Shown: positions 1 to 8,983 of the stretch, piece after piece
Layout: every line of letters starts with the position of its first letter
How positions within the stretch are numbered: position 1 is the stretch's first letter
From: Firmicutes bacterium ADurb.Bin300
GTDB taxonomy: Bacteria; Bacillota; Clostridia; Oscillospirales; Acutalibacteraceae
Direction: 5' to 3'
Length of the DNA: 47,489 nt
Assembly: GCA_002069015.1 (NCBI GenBank)
Contig: MWBL01000009.1
Span: forward strand, 1 to 47,489
The notes under the pieces: model-generated
Seen by the model: the letters and a program-made list of their open reading frames with translations, nothing else
What the model was told of the DNA's origin: nothing
The model's database searches: none
Program-made: the position numbers and the translations under genes

Positions 1-1
1 T

Positions 2-538
2 TATCTTAACGGCTTGGAATTATCCTACTATAAACCATATGTCAGTGAAAGAAATGTTACAAAAAGAGACTTTGCAAGCAGAGAAAAGCAGCCGCGAATA
101 AAAATGAAGCGCCGACCTCCCGAAGAACGAATAATTGATTTCGATGAAATATATCTTCCCCTTTCTACAAGTGAGATTTCGAGAGAAGCTTTACGCTGTC
201 TTGAATGCGGCTGTCACGATTATAACGATTGCAAGCTTATCCGCTATGCACGTGAAGCGGGCGTAGAAGGCGAAGAAAGTCTTAAAGGAGAAAAACACAC
301 CTCTTATATCGAGAGAGAGCTGGTCTCTATTGAACGCTGTCAAGGCAAGTGCATTATGTGCGGTCTTTGTGTGAGAGTTTGCGAGCAAATTGCGGGGAAA
401 GGAATTTTAGGTTTTGTCGGTCGTGCATTTCCTCTCTCAATAAAACCTGAATTCAGGGACGTCAAGATTATACCGGAATGTGCAAAGTGCCATAAATGCG
501 TGGATGTCTGCCCGACAGGAGCCTTAAAACTGCTTTGA
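2..538 (+). CDS. FAD/Fe-S oxidoreductase, C-terminal part (5' end outside window)
   Basis: The reading frame is open from the first bases, so this is the last 178 residues of a longer protein. It holds three Fe-S binding clusters: a GltD-type set (CLECGC followed by C) near visible residue 65, then two ferredoxin-type sets (CQGKCIMCGLC with a following C, and CAKCHKCVDVC ending in PTGA). This pattern is known at the C-terminus of clostridial FAD-dependent oxidoreductases related to the glutamate synthase small subunit, which pass electrons between NAD(P)H and redox partners such as hydrogenase or formate dehydrogenase modules. The FAD and NAD(P) domains would lie upstream and are not visible, so the exact partner is unknown. 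An internal TTG at position 14 is unlikely to be the true start. Confidence 0.75.
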   Translation, partial: YLNGLELSYYKPYVSERNVTKRDFASREKQPRIKMKRRPPEERIIDFDEIYLPLSTSEISREALRCLECGCHDYNDCKLIRYAREAGVEGEESLKGEKHTSYIERELVSIERCQGKCIMCGLCVRVCEQIAGKGILGFVGRAFPLSIKPEFRDVKIIPECAKCHKCVDVCPTGALKLL

Positions 539-702
539 TGTATTTTATAAAAATAAAAATGTCTAAGTGGATTAAATGATTTACAAAGGGAATAATTTGA
601 TGGTATAATATAATATAACAATTGAATTTAATTCATAGTTGTCTTAAAATACAGAAGGTTTAAATGTAATATTTAGCTTATCCAACAAGAGTTTAGGTAA
701 AT

Positions 703-748
703 AAAAGACTACACAAAGGGATTATTAATCTGTGTAGTCTTTTTTTTA
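703..748 (+). terminator. Rho-independent terminator
   Basis: A 13-bp perfect stem (AAAAGACTACACA at 703-715 with TGTGTAGTCTTTT at 731-744) is followed by a T run. It probably ends the oxidoreductase transcript and, read on the other strand, lies just beyond the end of the minus-strand hydrolase gene. The 540-700 stretch before it holds nothing else I recognise. Confidence 0.85.
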
Positions 749-781
749 TTAGGGCGCCTTTGTGACGTTTGCTTGGTAAGC

Positions 782-1753
782 TTAATCAATGTGTTTTTGA
801 ATGAACTCCCTGACGGTATTCCAATAAAGCTGAGGATTGACGAGATGTGCGTTTGCGTGAGTTGCATCTTCTATTTCAAGCTTTTGCTTTTCGCAAGCTG
901 CCGCTTCATAAACCTTGTCAAGCATACTAAAGGGGACGAATTTATCCTGCGTACCGTGAATAAACAGCGTCGGCGTTTTGGATTTTTTCAGTTGCTCTAT
1001 GCTTGACGCATTCTTAAAATCAAAACCGGCTAATAGTCTTGCAACCTTTGATATTCCCGATAAAGCTAAATTACCGGGCATTTTCGGTACCTTATAGTCG
1101 TTACTCAAAACATGGGAAAACTCTTCAATAACACTTGAATAACCGCAGTCCTCCACGGCGCATTTGACGTTGAAGGGCAGGTTTTCACCGGTAACCATCA
1201 TAACTGTCGCCGCTCCCATTGAAACACCGTGAAGAATGATTTTAACATCAGGATTATTTTCGATAAGATAAAAAATCCAATCAATTATGTCAAGTCTGTC
1301 AAGCCAGCCCATCCCAATGTAATTATGCTCGCTGTCTGCATGACCTCTCATATCAGGAAGCAATAAATTGTAACCCATTTCAAAAAATTCATAAGCATAT
1401 GCAGCCATACCGTATGGCTCGCTTGTGTATCCGTGTATACAGATAACCCAAACAGGTGTTTCATTTTTTGCGGTGATGATTTTTGCGTGAATGCGTTCGC
1501 CGGCACGGTTATTAATTGAAACACTTTCAGGTGCAATTGATTTGTACCAAAGACCTCTTTCCCGTCTTAAAGCCTCGTGCGGGTTTGAGGTTTCTTTACT
1601 CAGTTCATTCTCGTTTCTTTTTTTTGCCCGATTATATACGGTTCTTCCGAGTACTTGATTTGTTATTACAGCGCCTGCTGCAAAAGAAAAAGCACTCAAA
1701 ACACCAAGGGATAGGCTTAAACGTTTCAATATATTTTTACCGGATTTAGACAT
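782..1753 (-). CDS. Membrane-anchored alpha/beta hydrolase
   Basis: A 323-residue serine hydrolase of the alpha/beta fold. The nucleophile elbow is HGVSMG (GxSxG), an oxyanion-region HGYTSEPYG comes earlier, the likely acid is the Asp in GTQDKFVPF, and the likely catalytic His is in DATHANAH near the C-terminus. A hydrophobic N-terminal stretch (about residues 12-35) suggests a membrane anchor or signal. The start at 1753 was chosen over an upstream Met because GGGAG sits at proper spacing before it. The overall layout resembles the Bacillus YqkD type of hydrolase; the substrate is unknown. It stands alone, divergent from the DivIVA-like gene. Confidence 0.75.
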   Translation of the reverse strand: MSKSGKNILKRLSLSLGVLSAFSFAAGAVITNQVLGRTVYNRAKKRNENELSKETSNPHEALRRERGLWYKSIAPESVSINNRAGERIHAKIITAKNETPVWVICIHGYTSEPYGMAAYAYEFFEMGYNLLLPDMRGHADSEHNYIGMGWLDRLDIIDWIFYLIENNPDVKIILHGVSMGAATVMMVTGENLPFNVKCAVEDCGYSSVIEEFSHVLSNDYKVPKMPGNLALSGISKVARLLAGFDFKNASSIEQLKKSKTPTLFIHGTQDKFVPFSMLDKVYEAAACEKQKLEIEDATHANAHLVNPQLYWNTVREFIQKHID

Positions 1754-1832
1754 TTGAAGACTCCCTTTCAGATTTTTCAGATTTAGTATAATTCTTTTAT
1801 ATTTAAAAATCAATTAATATGGCAAATAAATG

Positions 1833-1861
1833 TTGTTTTAAGAAGAAATATCTGATATAAT
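1833..1861 (+). promoter_or_regulatory. Sigma-A-type promoter for the DivIVA-like operon
   Basis: TTGTTT at 1833-1838 and a perfect TATAAT at 1856-1861, separated by 17 bp. It lies 24 bp upstream of the start codon at 1885, which also has a GGGGG ribosome site. Confidence 0.6.
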
Positions 1862-1884
1862 TTACTAAGATTGGGGGTTACTAT

Positions 1885-2598
1885 ATGGAAAAGGATTTTG
1901 TCTTCAGAAGCTCAGTTTTCGGTGGATTTAACAAGCAAGATGTAATGGCTTATCTTGCCGCAATCAATGCTGAAACGGCTGATTTAAAGCAACGGTATGA
2001 CGCTGCCGCTAGAGATGCCGAAATATTTTTGAAACGTATAACCGAGCTTGAAGCAGAGGTTTCCGAAAACGCCTCTTTAGCTGCTCAGATTGATACGGAA
2101 AAGGCGAAATCAATCGAGCTTGAGAACGAATTAGTGCGGCTTACTAAGGAAAATGAGATGAATCGCGCTTCAATGGCTGTTCTTGAATCGGAAAAGGAAA
2201 AGCTTACACAAGACTGTGAAAAGCTTAAAGCTGTAGAATCTCAGCTTGGCGCCGCTATGCTTGACGCAAGACTATATTCGGAAAAGCTTGTTTCCCAAGC
2301 AACCGCAAAGGTATCTGAAATCAACAAAGAAACAGGACAAGCAATTACAAAAACGGCAGGGAAAATCGGCGCTCTTTCGGGCAATATAAGAGAGCTAGCA
2401 TGCGTATTTAATAAGGCTTTGGCAGAGGTTGAAGCAAGAATTCGCACGCTTGTAGCCGATATGGATAAATCGGCAGACGAGCTTAATAAAAATAACCTTG
2501 ACTTTGTCCAAAATTCCGTAACAAAAGATTTTGAAGAAGCAGCATCAAAATCGGATGACGACTCATCAGGTTCAGTCTATTATTTAGGATCAATATGA
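1885..2598 (+). CDS. DivIVA-domain coiled-coil protein
   Basis: The N-terminus (FRSSVFGGFNKQDVMAYLAA) matches the membrane-curvature-sensing start of the DivIVA/GpsB family, and about residues 25-120 form a heptad-rich coiled coil dense in Glu, Lys and Leu. Family members localise to the division septum or poles and recruit other proteins. The C-terminal third is less regular and ends in an acidic, Ser-rich tail. At 237 residues it is in the family's range. The stop codon overlaps the start of the next gene (ATGA), so it is translationally coupled to the fumarase-type subunit, which is an unexpected partner. Whether it is the main DivIVA of the cell cannot be told. Confidence 0.75.
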   Translation: MEKDFVFRSSVFGGFNKQDVMAYLAAINAETADLKQRYDAAARDAEIFLKRITELEAEVSENASLAAQIDTEKAKSIELENELVRLTKENEMNRASMAVLESEKEKLTQDCEKLKAVESQLGAAMLDARLYSEKLVSQATAKVSEINKETGQAITKTAGKIGALSGNIRELACVFNKALAEVEARIRTLVADMDKSADELNKNNLDFVQNSVTKDFEEAASKSDDDSSGSVYYLGSI

Positions 2599-3134
2599 AT
2601 GAAAAAATAGTATTATCAAAAAATATACGCAAAGAAGCCGGAAGCCTTTCAGCAGGTGACAGAATACTGCTGACAGGAGTTGTTTATACTGCCCGAGATG
2701 CCGCTCATAAAAGAATAGTTTCTTCGCTAAACGAAGGAAAGCCGCTGCCGTTTCCTTTAGACGATGCGATAATTTACTACACGGGTCCGACTCCCGCTAA
2801 AAACAACCTTATTATCGGCAGTGCAGGTCCGACGACTTCCGGCCGGATGGATGTTTTTACGCCTAAGCTTCTTGATAACGGTCTTTGCGCTATGATTGGA
2901 AAAGGCGAACGCAGTGAGAGCGTTGCTGCCTCTATAATAAAAAACCGCGCTGTTTATTTTTGCGCCGTCGGAGGAGCCGGAGCCCTTTACAGCAAGCATA
3001 TATCATCGTGTGAGGTAATAGCATTCGAAGAACTCGGATGTGAATCAATTAAACGGCTTAATGTAAAGAAAATGCCGCTTATCGTTGCAATTGACTCAAA
3101 GGGCGGAAATATTTTCAAGTCAAAGAGGTACTGA
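2595..3134 (+). CDS. Class I fumarase/tartrate dehydratase-type beta subunit
   Basis: The 179-residue protein matches the beta (C-terminal) part of Fe-S hydro-lyases such as FumA/TtdB: the opening SLSAGDRILLTGVVYTARDA, then GPTTSGRMDVFTP, GKGERSESVAA and VGGAGALYS. In two-subunit enzymes this chain supplies substrate-binding residues while the alpha chain holds the [4Fe-4S] cluster and interconverts fumarate and malate or dehydrates tartrate. No alpha gene lies next to it; the upstream neighbour is a DivIVA-like gene overlapping by 4 nt, and the next gene starts 1 nt into its stop. The alpha subunit may be encoded elsewhere. Substrate cannot be assigned from this chain alone. Confidence 0.85.
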   Translation: MNEKIVLSKNIRKEAGSLSAGDRILLTGVVYTARDAAHKRIVSSLNEGKPLPFPLDDAIIYYTGPTPAKNNLIIGSAGPTTSGRMDVFTPKLLDNGLCAMIGKGERSESVAASIIKNRAVYFCAVGGAGALYSKHISSCEVIAFEELGCESIKRLNVKKMPLIVAIDSKGGNIFKSKRY

Positions 3135-4189
3135 TGAACACAATAACTTTTTCGGAATTTTTATCACTTTTATTTAGCAGTCCTTCACTTTTTATCACTG
3201 TAGTTTTCACTCTCGGCGTTGTATTGGTCAACGGGTGGACAGATGCTCCAAACGCTATTGCCACATGCGTTTCAACGCGTTCAATTCGTCCTAAAGCTGC
3301 TATAATTATGGCGGCGATTTTCAATTTTTTAGGCGTTCTTATTATGTCTGTGTTCAATTCTCAGGTTGCTCAGACTATATATAATATCGCGGATTTTGCA
3401 GGTGAACCGAGAACCGCATTGATAGCTCTTTGTGCCGCCATGTTTGCAATAGTTATTTGGGCTACGGTTGCTTGGAAATTTGGAATTCCGACAAGTGAGA
3501 GCCACGCCCTTATAGCAGGAGTATCAGGCGCGGCAATAGCTTTGCAAAACGGTTTTCATGGGCTTCATGCTGGGGAGTGGGCAAAGGTTTTATATGGTCT
3601 TTTACTTTCAACGGTTCTCGGCTTTTTCTCCGGATTTGTAACAGTTCGCTTAGTGGAATTTCTTTTTAAGAATAAGGATCGCACAAGCACAATGGGTTTT
3701 TTCAAAAACAGTCAGATATTCGGGGGCGCAGCAATGGCATTTATGCATGGCGCACAGGACGGTCAAAAATTTATCGGAGTCTTCCTTTTGGGGGTTTCTC
3801 TGTCTAAAGGTGAAGCGAATACAGAAAGCTTTCAAATACCTCTTTGGCTTATGATTTTATGCTCTCTTATAATGGCGGTAGGCACTTCTATAGGCGGATA
3901 CAGAATTATCAAAGCTGTCGGTATGGATATGGTTAAGCTTGAGAAGTATCAAGGCTTTTCCTCAGACCTTGCCAGCACGGGATGTTTACTTTTATCCTCC
4001 TTAACCGGACTGCCTGTGAGCACAACACATACAAAGACAACGGCTATGATGGGTGTTGCTGCCTCAAGAAGACTGAAGGCAGTAAATTGGGGCGTTGTTA
4101 ATGATATGGTATTAACCTGGGTTCTAACCTTCCCCGGTTGCGGCTTTATCGGGTATCTTGTAGCAAAATTGTTTATTTATATTTTTTAA
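3134..4189 (+). CDS. Inorganic phosphate transporter, PiT family
   Basis: A 351-residue multi-spanning membrane protein. The N-terminal repeat signature GWTDAPNAIATCVSTRSI and the C-terminal TGLPVSTTHTKTTAMMG are the two halves of the PiT/Pho-4 internal duplication (GxNDxxNA and PVSTTHT types). These proteins take up phosphate with a cation, or metal-phosphate complexes, across the cytoplasmic membrane. The start codon overlaps the previous stop (TGATG) and the DUF47 gene follows after 29 nt, the usual functional partner of PiT. Selectivity between H+ and Na+ cannot be read. Confidence 0.9.
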   Translation: MNTITFSEFLSLLFSSPSLFITVVFTLGVVLVNGWTDAPNAIATCVSTRSIRPKAAIIMAAIFNFLGVLIMSVFNSQVAQTIYNIADFAGEPRTALIALCAAMFAIVIWATVAWKFGIPTSESHALIAGVSGAAIALQNGFHGLHAGEWAKVLYGLLLSTVLGFFSGFVTVRLVEFLFKNKDRTSTMGFFKNSQIFGGAAMAFMHGAQDGQKFIGVFLLGVSLSKGEANTESFQIPLWLMILCSLIMAVGTSIGGYRIIKAVGMDMVKLEKYQGFSSDLASTGCLLLSSLTGLPVSTTHTKTTAMMGVAASRRLKAVNWGVVNDMVLTWVLTFPGCGFIGYLVAKLFIYIF

Positions 4190-4218
4190 GGTTTATATGT
4201 GAAAGGAAATTTAGTGAA

Positions 4219-4836
4219 ATGAAAAAAGGCAACGACTATTTCGAGATGATGATAACTTCCGCACAGCTTTGCGTTGAAATTGCCAAGGAGCTTGTTATTT
4301 CTTTTAATGAATTTGATCCGTATGAAGTAAAAAACACATTAAGCAAGCTCCATGAAATCGAGCATAGGGCGGACAATGTCAAACATGATATGATGGAAAG
4401 GCTTGTCAAAGAATTTTTACCTCCGATTGAGAGAGAGGATTTAATCTCTCTTGGCGGTGAACTTGATAATGTCACCGATTGTATTGAGGATGTTTTCAGG
4501 AAGGTTTATATGTACAACGTTATTGTGCTCAGAGGTGACATTGAAAGTCATACACGGCATATTGTTCTTATGACTGAAAAGCTCGCTCAGTTGATGAAGG
4601 AATTCAAGAATTATAAAAAGTCTGAAAAGATTAAGGATATGATAATCGAAATTAATCGGCTTGAAAGTGAAGGAGATAAGCTTTACGAGGAAAGCACAAG
4701 GCGTCTATTTACTGAAAACGCCGCTGCTACGGATACTATGATTTGGTCTGATATTTACAGACGCTTTGAGCATTGTTATGATGCATGTGAGCACGCAGCC
4801 GACGTTGTTGAAATCGTCGTTATGAAGAACAGCTGA
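4219..4836 (+). CDS. DUF47 family PhoU-like protein
   Basis: This 205-residue all-helical, charged protein matches the DUF47/TIGR00153 family, distant relatives of PhoU (NDYFEMMITSAQLCVEIAKE at the start, repeated E/D-xx-D/E metal-type helices, HEIEHRADNVKHDM, ESEGDKLYEES, FEHCYDACEHAADVVE). Such proteins are encoded with PiT transporters and are thought to regulate phosphate flux. The start at 4219 was preferred over an upstream in-frame ATG inside the PiT gene because GAAAGGA precedes it at 4201-4207 and the family normally begins here. It is in the same transcription unit as the PiT gene. Confidence 0.88.
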   Translation: MKKGNDYFEMMITSAQLCVEIAKELVISFNEFDPYEVKNTLSKLHEIEHRADNVKHDMMERLVKEFLPPIEREDLISLGGELDNVTDCIEDVFRKVYMYNVIVLRGDIESHTRHIVLMTEKLAQLMKEFKNYKKSEKIKDMIIEINRLESEGDKLYEESTRRLFTENAAATDTMIWSDIYRRFEHCYDACEHAADVVEIVVMKNS

Positions 4837-4856
4837 TTTCGGGAGTTATATTATTA

Positions 4857-7244
4857 ATGAGCGTTTTTATGGATTTAAGAAAAAAGTTAATCGAGCATGA
4901 TTTCAGCAGGATGAACGATGCCCAAAGAGAAGCGGTATTATCTGTTGACGGACCGCTTCTTGTACTTGCGGGCGCCGGAACGGGTAAGACTACCGTGCTG
5001 GTCAATAGAATTGCTTATATTATAAAATACGGAAACGCGTATTATTCAGATTATGTTTATCGTGAGCCGTCCGAAAAGGTTATCGAAGAGCTGCGCTGCT
5101 TAGTTGCAAACGGCGGTGCGCCTTCTTTTGATTTAGAGCCTCTTCTCAAGGTTGATGCCCCTGCTCCTTGGCAGATATTGGCTATAACCTTCACCAATAA
5201 AGCGGCAGATGAGTTAAAAAGAAGACTTGAAAATATGCTTGGCAACGATGGCAAAGAGGTTTGGGCAAGCACGTTCCATTCCGCATGTGTAAGGTTTTTA
5301 AGGCGTGACGGTCAAAGACTCGGTTTTTCAAAGAATTTTACCATTTATGATACAGATGACTCTAAGCGCGTGATGAGGGAGGTTCAAAGACTCTTAGGAA
5401 TAGACGATGCAAAGGTCCCATTAAAAATGATTTTGGCGGAAATAGGCAGGGCAAAGGATTCACTTTGCAGTCCCGAGGAGTATGAGAAGACGGTTGGAAA
5501 CGATCAAATAAAAAAAGCTGTTTGTGAAGCTTATTTCAAATACCAGGAACTACTTAAAAATGCGGATGCCATGGATTTTGACGATATAATCGTTAATGCC
5601 GTGAAATTATTTTCCGAAAATCCGGATATTCTGTATTATTACCAAAATCGATTTAAGTATATAATGGTTGATGAATACCAGGACACCAACCACGCTCAGT
5701 ATGTTCTTACCGCCATGCTCAGTGATTTGCATAAAAACTTCTGCGTTGTCGGAGATGATGACCAAAGCATTTACAAATTCAGGGGAGCTACCATCGAAAA
5801 TATTCTCAGCTTTGAACATCGCTTTAAGAATGCAAAAACAATCAGACTTGAGCGCAATTACCGCTCAACCTCGATTATTCTTGATGCGGCAAATGCAGTT
5901 ATCGGAAATAATACTCAGCGTAAAGGCAAAAACCTTTGGACGAAAAAGACTGACGGCGAAAAGATTACCATACGCTTGACCTCCGATGAGCTTGACGAGG
6001 GCAGATATATCTCTAATGAAATTCTTAATCGAGTCGCAATGGGCGCGCGTTTTATGGATTTTGCCGTATTATACAGAACAAATGCGCAATCAAACAGCAT
6101 TGAGCGCGCTTTTGTATATAATGGAATACCCTATAGAGTTATAGGCGGTCATCGATTTTATGAGCGCAAGGAGATTAGAGACATTCTTGCGTATTTTTCT
6201 GTTATTGTTAATACATCGGATTCCGTGCGTATGCGAAGAATTATAAACGAACCAAAAAGGGGAATAGGGGACAGTACAATAAATTCGGTACTCCAAATTG
6301 CGGACAGTTTAGGAATTAGTTTCTTCGAGGTTATCTTACGTGCGGATGATTACCCGATGCTCTCAAGAACCGCATCAAAGCTTAAAGAGTTTTCCGAGCT
6401 TATCGAACGGCTTATCAAAGCAAGCGAGAGACTGAGCATCGGTGATTTCTATAATTATCTTTTAGAGGAGACCGGATATTTAAGACTTCTTGCGGCAGAT
6501 AAGGAAACACAGGAAGAACGCAAAGCTAACCTTATGGAGCTTATGAGCAACCTTGTCAGGTATTATGAAGATAATGACGAGGCGACGTTAACCGGCTTTT
6601 TAGAGGAGGTTGCGCTCCTTGCGGATATAGATAATTATAACGAAGAGAAAGAGGCTGCAGTAATGATGACATTGCACTCGGCAAAAGGACTCGAATTCCC
6701 GTGCGTGTTCATCGCCGGAGTAGAAGAAGGGCTGTTTCCGGGTAATCAAGTTATGTATTATCCGGACGAGCTGGAAGAAGAAAGACGCCTTGCTTATGTC
6801 GGCATAACAAGAGCAAAGGAGAAGCTTTACATAACAAACGCCCAATCAAGAATGGTATATGGCTCCACAACATTTACCAAGCCCTCAAGGTTTATTCAGG
6901 AAATACCGCCGGAACTCACTCAAAGCAATATAGGAAACACACCCGATAAGTTCAGGCTCGGTGCATTCGGAGACAGCGTGTACGGTTCAGCAAAGAGTCG
7001 CGGAAATACCGCGTCAACAAGATATACTTTTAATAAAGAGCAAAGAGGATTTAGTGAAACGCCCGATTTATCAAGGAAATCGTCAAAGCCCGCCAGGGAC
7101 TACAAACCGGGAGACTCCTTGACTCACAAGGCCTTCGGCAAAGGAATGATATTAACGGTTACGCCTATGGGAAATGATATGCTTCTTGAGGTGGCATTTG
7201 AAAACGGCACAAAAAAATTAATGGCAAACTATCTTAAACAGTAA
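4857..7244 (+). CDS. pcrA: ATP-dependent DNA helicase PcrA/UvrD
   Basis: A 795-residue superfamily 1A helicase that unwinds DNA 3'-5' in repair and plasmid or rolling-circle replication. Motifs in order: Q motif (MNDAQREAV), Walker A AGAGTGKTT at residues 38-46, FTNKAADEL (Ia), ASTFHSACVRFLR, MVDEYQDTN (II), VVGDDDQSIYKFRGA (III), LERNYRST (IV), VMMTLHSAKGLEFPCVF (V) and RRLAYVGITRAKEKLY (VI). The C-terminus ends with the PcrA-type beta domain (HKAFGKGMIL...). An insertion of roughly 45 residues lies between Walker A and motif Ia. The start has GGGAG upstream at 4840-4844. It follows the PiT-DUF47 genes by 20 nt. Confidence 0.95.
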   Translation: MSVFMDLRKKLIEHDFSRMNDAQREAVLSVDGPLLVLAGAGTGKTTVLVNRIAYIIKYGNAYYSDYVYREPSEKVIEELRCLVANGGAPSFDLEPLLKVDAPAPWQILAITFTNKAADELKRRLENMLGNDGKEVWASTFHSACVRFLRRDGQRLGFSKNFTIYDTDDSKRVMREVQRLLGIDDAKVPLKMILAEIGRAKDSLCSPEEYEKTVGNDQIKKAVCEAYFKYQELLKNADAMDFDDIIVNAVKLFSENPDILYYYQNRFKYIMVDEYQDTNHAQYVLTAMLSDLHKNFCVVGDDDQSIYKFRGATIENILSFEHRFKNAKTIRLERNYRSTSIILDAANAVIGNNTQRKGKNLWTKKTDGEKITIRLTSDELDEGRYISNEILNRVAMGARFMDFAVLYRTNAQSNSIERAFVYNGIPYRVIGGHRFYERKEIRDILAYFSVIVNTSDSVRMRRIINEPKRGIGDSTINSVLQIADSLGISFFEVILRADDYPMLSRTASKLKEFSELIERLIKASERLSIGDFYNYLLEETGYLRLLAADKETQEERKANLMELMSNLVRYYEDNDEATLTGFLEEVALLADIDNYNEEKEAAVMMTLHSAKGLEFPCVFIAGVEEGLFPGNQVMYYPDELEEERRLAYVGITRAKEKLYITNAQSRMVYGSTTFTKPSRFIQEIPPELTQSNIGNTPDKFRLGAFGDSVYGSAKSRGNTASTRYTFNKEQRGFSETPDLSRKSSKPARDYKPGDSLTHKAFGKGMILTVTPMGNDMLLEVAFENGTKKLMANYLKQ

Positions 7245-7273
7245 GCCATAATTAAGGTTAATGCTTGTACAGT

Positions 7274-8440
7274 TTATGTATACTCCGCAAAAGGAGTACG
7301 AATATTGCTTAAACTGAAGTTGATCATATTTTGTCTTCTGTTATATCTGTGGATACTCAGCACAAGACCCAGACCTATATACAGACAAAGAGTACTCGAG
7401 CCGCCCGCGCTGAAAAACGGCAGGGTTATTCCTATAACCGGAAGCAGCTTAAGACACATTCCGATATTTATTATTACCTGAGATACAATCATTACCGCAA
7501 CCGCATAGCCGATAAGCTTTGCAGAAAAATCCTGAGCGTTTTTACCTACCTTCATAATTTTTGCAACTATTCCCGCAAGCAATAAAAGAGCCAACACACA
7601 ACCAACAAAGCCAAGCTCCTCGCCTATAACACTGAAAATCATGTCATTTTCCGCCTCGGGGACAACTCCGTTTTGAGTATAAGCACCCTCAAAAAGACCT
7701 TGACCGAACAATTTGCCTGAACCTAAAGCGGTAATTCCTTTTTCCTGCTGGTATATTTCGTCGGGATAAAGCTCAGGACTAATAAGGGCAAGAAAACGTC
7801 TTTTTTGAAAATCTCCGAGCAAGTAAAGCCAAATCAGCGGAGAGGCGGCAGCGGTTATAACGGCTAAACTCGCAAAATAGCCCCAGTGAAGCCCTGCAAA
7901 AAAGAGAAGTCCCAACGCTACTAACAAAAAGATTACAGCAGAGCCCAAATCGCCGCAAAGGACGACAAGACCTGCCGCCAAAGCGGCATGAATACCAAGG
8001 GCAATGATACTTTTCAGCTTGTTTAATCTATCCTTAACAAGCTCTATATGCATAGAGTAGGTAATAATAAATCCTATTTTAACAAGCTCGGAGGATTGAA
8101 AGAAAAAGCCGCCTAAATCAATCCAGCTTCTCGCATCAAGGCGTTCGTCCGGTGCGACACCGAAAATTCTTGTAAACAGCATAAGAAGTATACAAAAAAT
8201 ACCGATAATAGGCCAAAGCTTCCCTATCCATTCGTAATCTATAACCGATATGGCAAGCGCAAGTAAAAGTCCGAGAAGCAGTGCAATAAGCATAGCCTTG
8301 AAGTCACGAGAAAAAAGCGAACCCTCGGATACAGTGAACCGAGTAGCGCTGTTAACCATCAGCAAACCGAAGGCAGAGGCGACTAAAACAAGAAATACTA
8401 ACAGCTTATCTAAGCCCGCAAAATAACTTTTTACTGCCAT
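7274..8440 (-). CDS. rodA: Peptidoglycan glycosyltransferase of the SEDS family (RodA-like)
   Basis: A 388-residue polytopic membrane protein with the SEDS (RodA/FtsW/SpoVE) signatures: FFFQSSELVKIGFI, GDLGSAVIFLLVALGLLFFAG, GSGKLFGQGLFEGAYTQ, VPEAENDMIFSVIGEELGFVG and a C-terminal LPFFSAGGSS. It polymerises lipid II into glycan strands together with a class B PBP. RodA is favoured over FtsW because it is separate from any division cluster, but SpoVE cannot be excluded in a spore former. The start at 8440 has AAAGGG just upstream; a GTG at 8464 is a weaker alternative. It is divergent from tsaE. Confidence 0.85.
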   Translation of the reverse strand: MAVKSYFAGLDKLLVFLVLVASAFGLLMVNSATRFTVSEGSLFSRDFKAMLIALLLGLLLALAISVIDYEWIGKLWPIIGIFCILLMLFTRIFGVAPDERLDARSWIDLGGFFFQSSELVKIGFIITYSMHIELVKDRLNKLKSIIALGIHAALAAGLVVLCGDLGSAVIFLLVALGLLFFAGLHWGYFASLAVITAAASPLIWLYLLGDFQKRRFLALISPELYPDEIYQQEKGITALGSGKLFGQGLFEGAYTQNGVVPEAENDMIFSVIGEELGFVGCVLALLLLAGIVAKIMKVGKNAQDFSAKLIGYAVAVMIVSQVIINIGMCLKLLPVIGITLPFFSAGGSSTLCLYIGLGLVLSIHRYNRRQNMINFSLSNIRTPFAEYT

Positions 8441-8479
8441 ACTAACCCTTTTTATCTCTATCACCGCTTTCGCGATTTA

Positions 8480-8508
8480 ATTATACATTTTCCGACTTCA
8501 TTAATCAA
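8480..8508 (-). promoter_or_regulatory. Promoter for the rodA-like gene
   Basis: On the minus strand, TTGATT (plus 8503-8508) and a perfect TATAAT (plus 8480-8485) are 17 bp apart, about 40 bp upstream of the chosen ATG. The -10 box lies upstream of the alternative GTG as well. Confidence 0.65.
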
Positions 8509-8539
8509 TAGCTGTAATAAGTTTTACAAAGGAGCAAAA

Positions 8540-8983
8540 ATGAAAACTGTACTTTCCGCATCACCGGAAGAAACAGCCAAGCTTGCTTGCTTGCTTGGCA
8601 AAAGCTTAAAAGGCAAAGAGGTAATTGCGCTTTTCGGCGGTCTCGGTATGGGGAAAACTACCTTTGTAAAGGGCTTAGCCGGGGGAATGGAGCTTAATGC
8701 CGAGGTGAGCAGCCCTACTTTTGCCCTTGTTCATGAATATAAAGGGAAAATTCCGCTGTACCATTTTGATATGTACAGAGTTCAAACATATTACGATCTA
8801 TGCTCTACGGGCTTTTTTGACTTTCTTGAAACAAACGGTGTTATCTGTATAGAATGGAGCGAAAATATCGAAGAAGAACTGCCAAAAAACTCCATTCGCA
8901 TTCTGTTTGAACACGGAAAAGTAGATACTGAAAGAATAATAACTCTGACCGGAGACGAATATTATGAAAATTCTTGGGATTGA
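8540..8983 (+). CDS. tsaE: tRNA threonylcarbamoyladenosine biosynthesis ATPase TsaE
   Basis: The 147-residue protein has the TsaE/YjeE Walker A FGGLGMGKTTFVKG (about residues 33-46), the switch-like SSPTFALVHEYKG, and the Walker B-like LYHFDMYRV and VICIEWSEN. It is the small ATPase that, with TsaB and TsaD, adds threonylcarbamoyl to A37 of ANN-decoding tRNAs to give t6A. AGGAG stands 6 nt before the ATG. The next gene, tsaB, starts inside its 3' end, a usual bacterial pairing. tsaD is not in the window. Confidence 0.93.
   Translation: MKTVLSASPEETAKLACLLGKSLKGKEVIALFGGLGMGKTTFVKGLAGGMELNAEVSSPTFALVHEYKGKIPLYHFDMYRVQTYYDLCSTGFFDFLETNGVICIEWSENIEEELPKNSIRILFEHGKVDTERIITLTGDEYYENSWD

Noticed and set aside
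4138-4218. N-terminal extension of the DUF47 protein
   Set aside because: The extension lies inside the PiT gene and the ribosome site sits before the later ATG at 4219.
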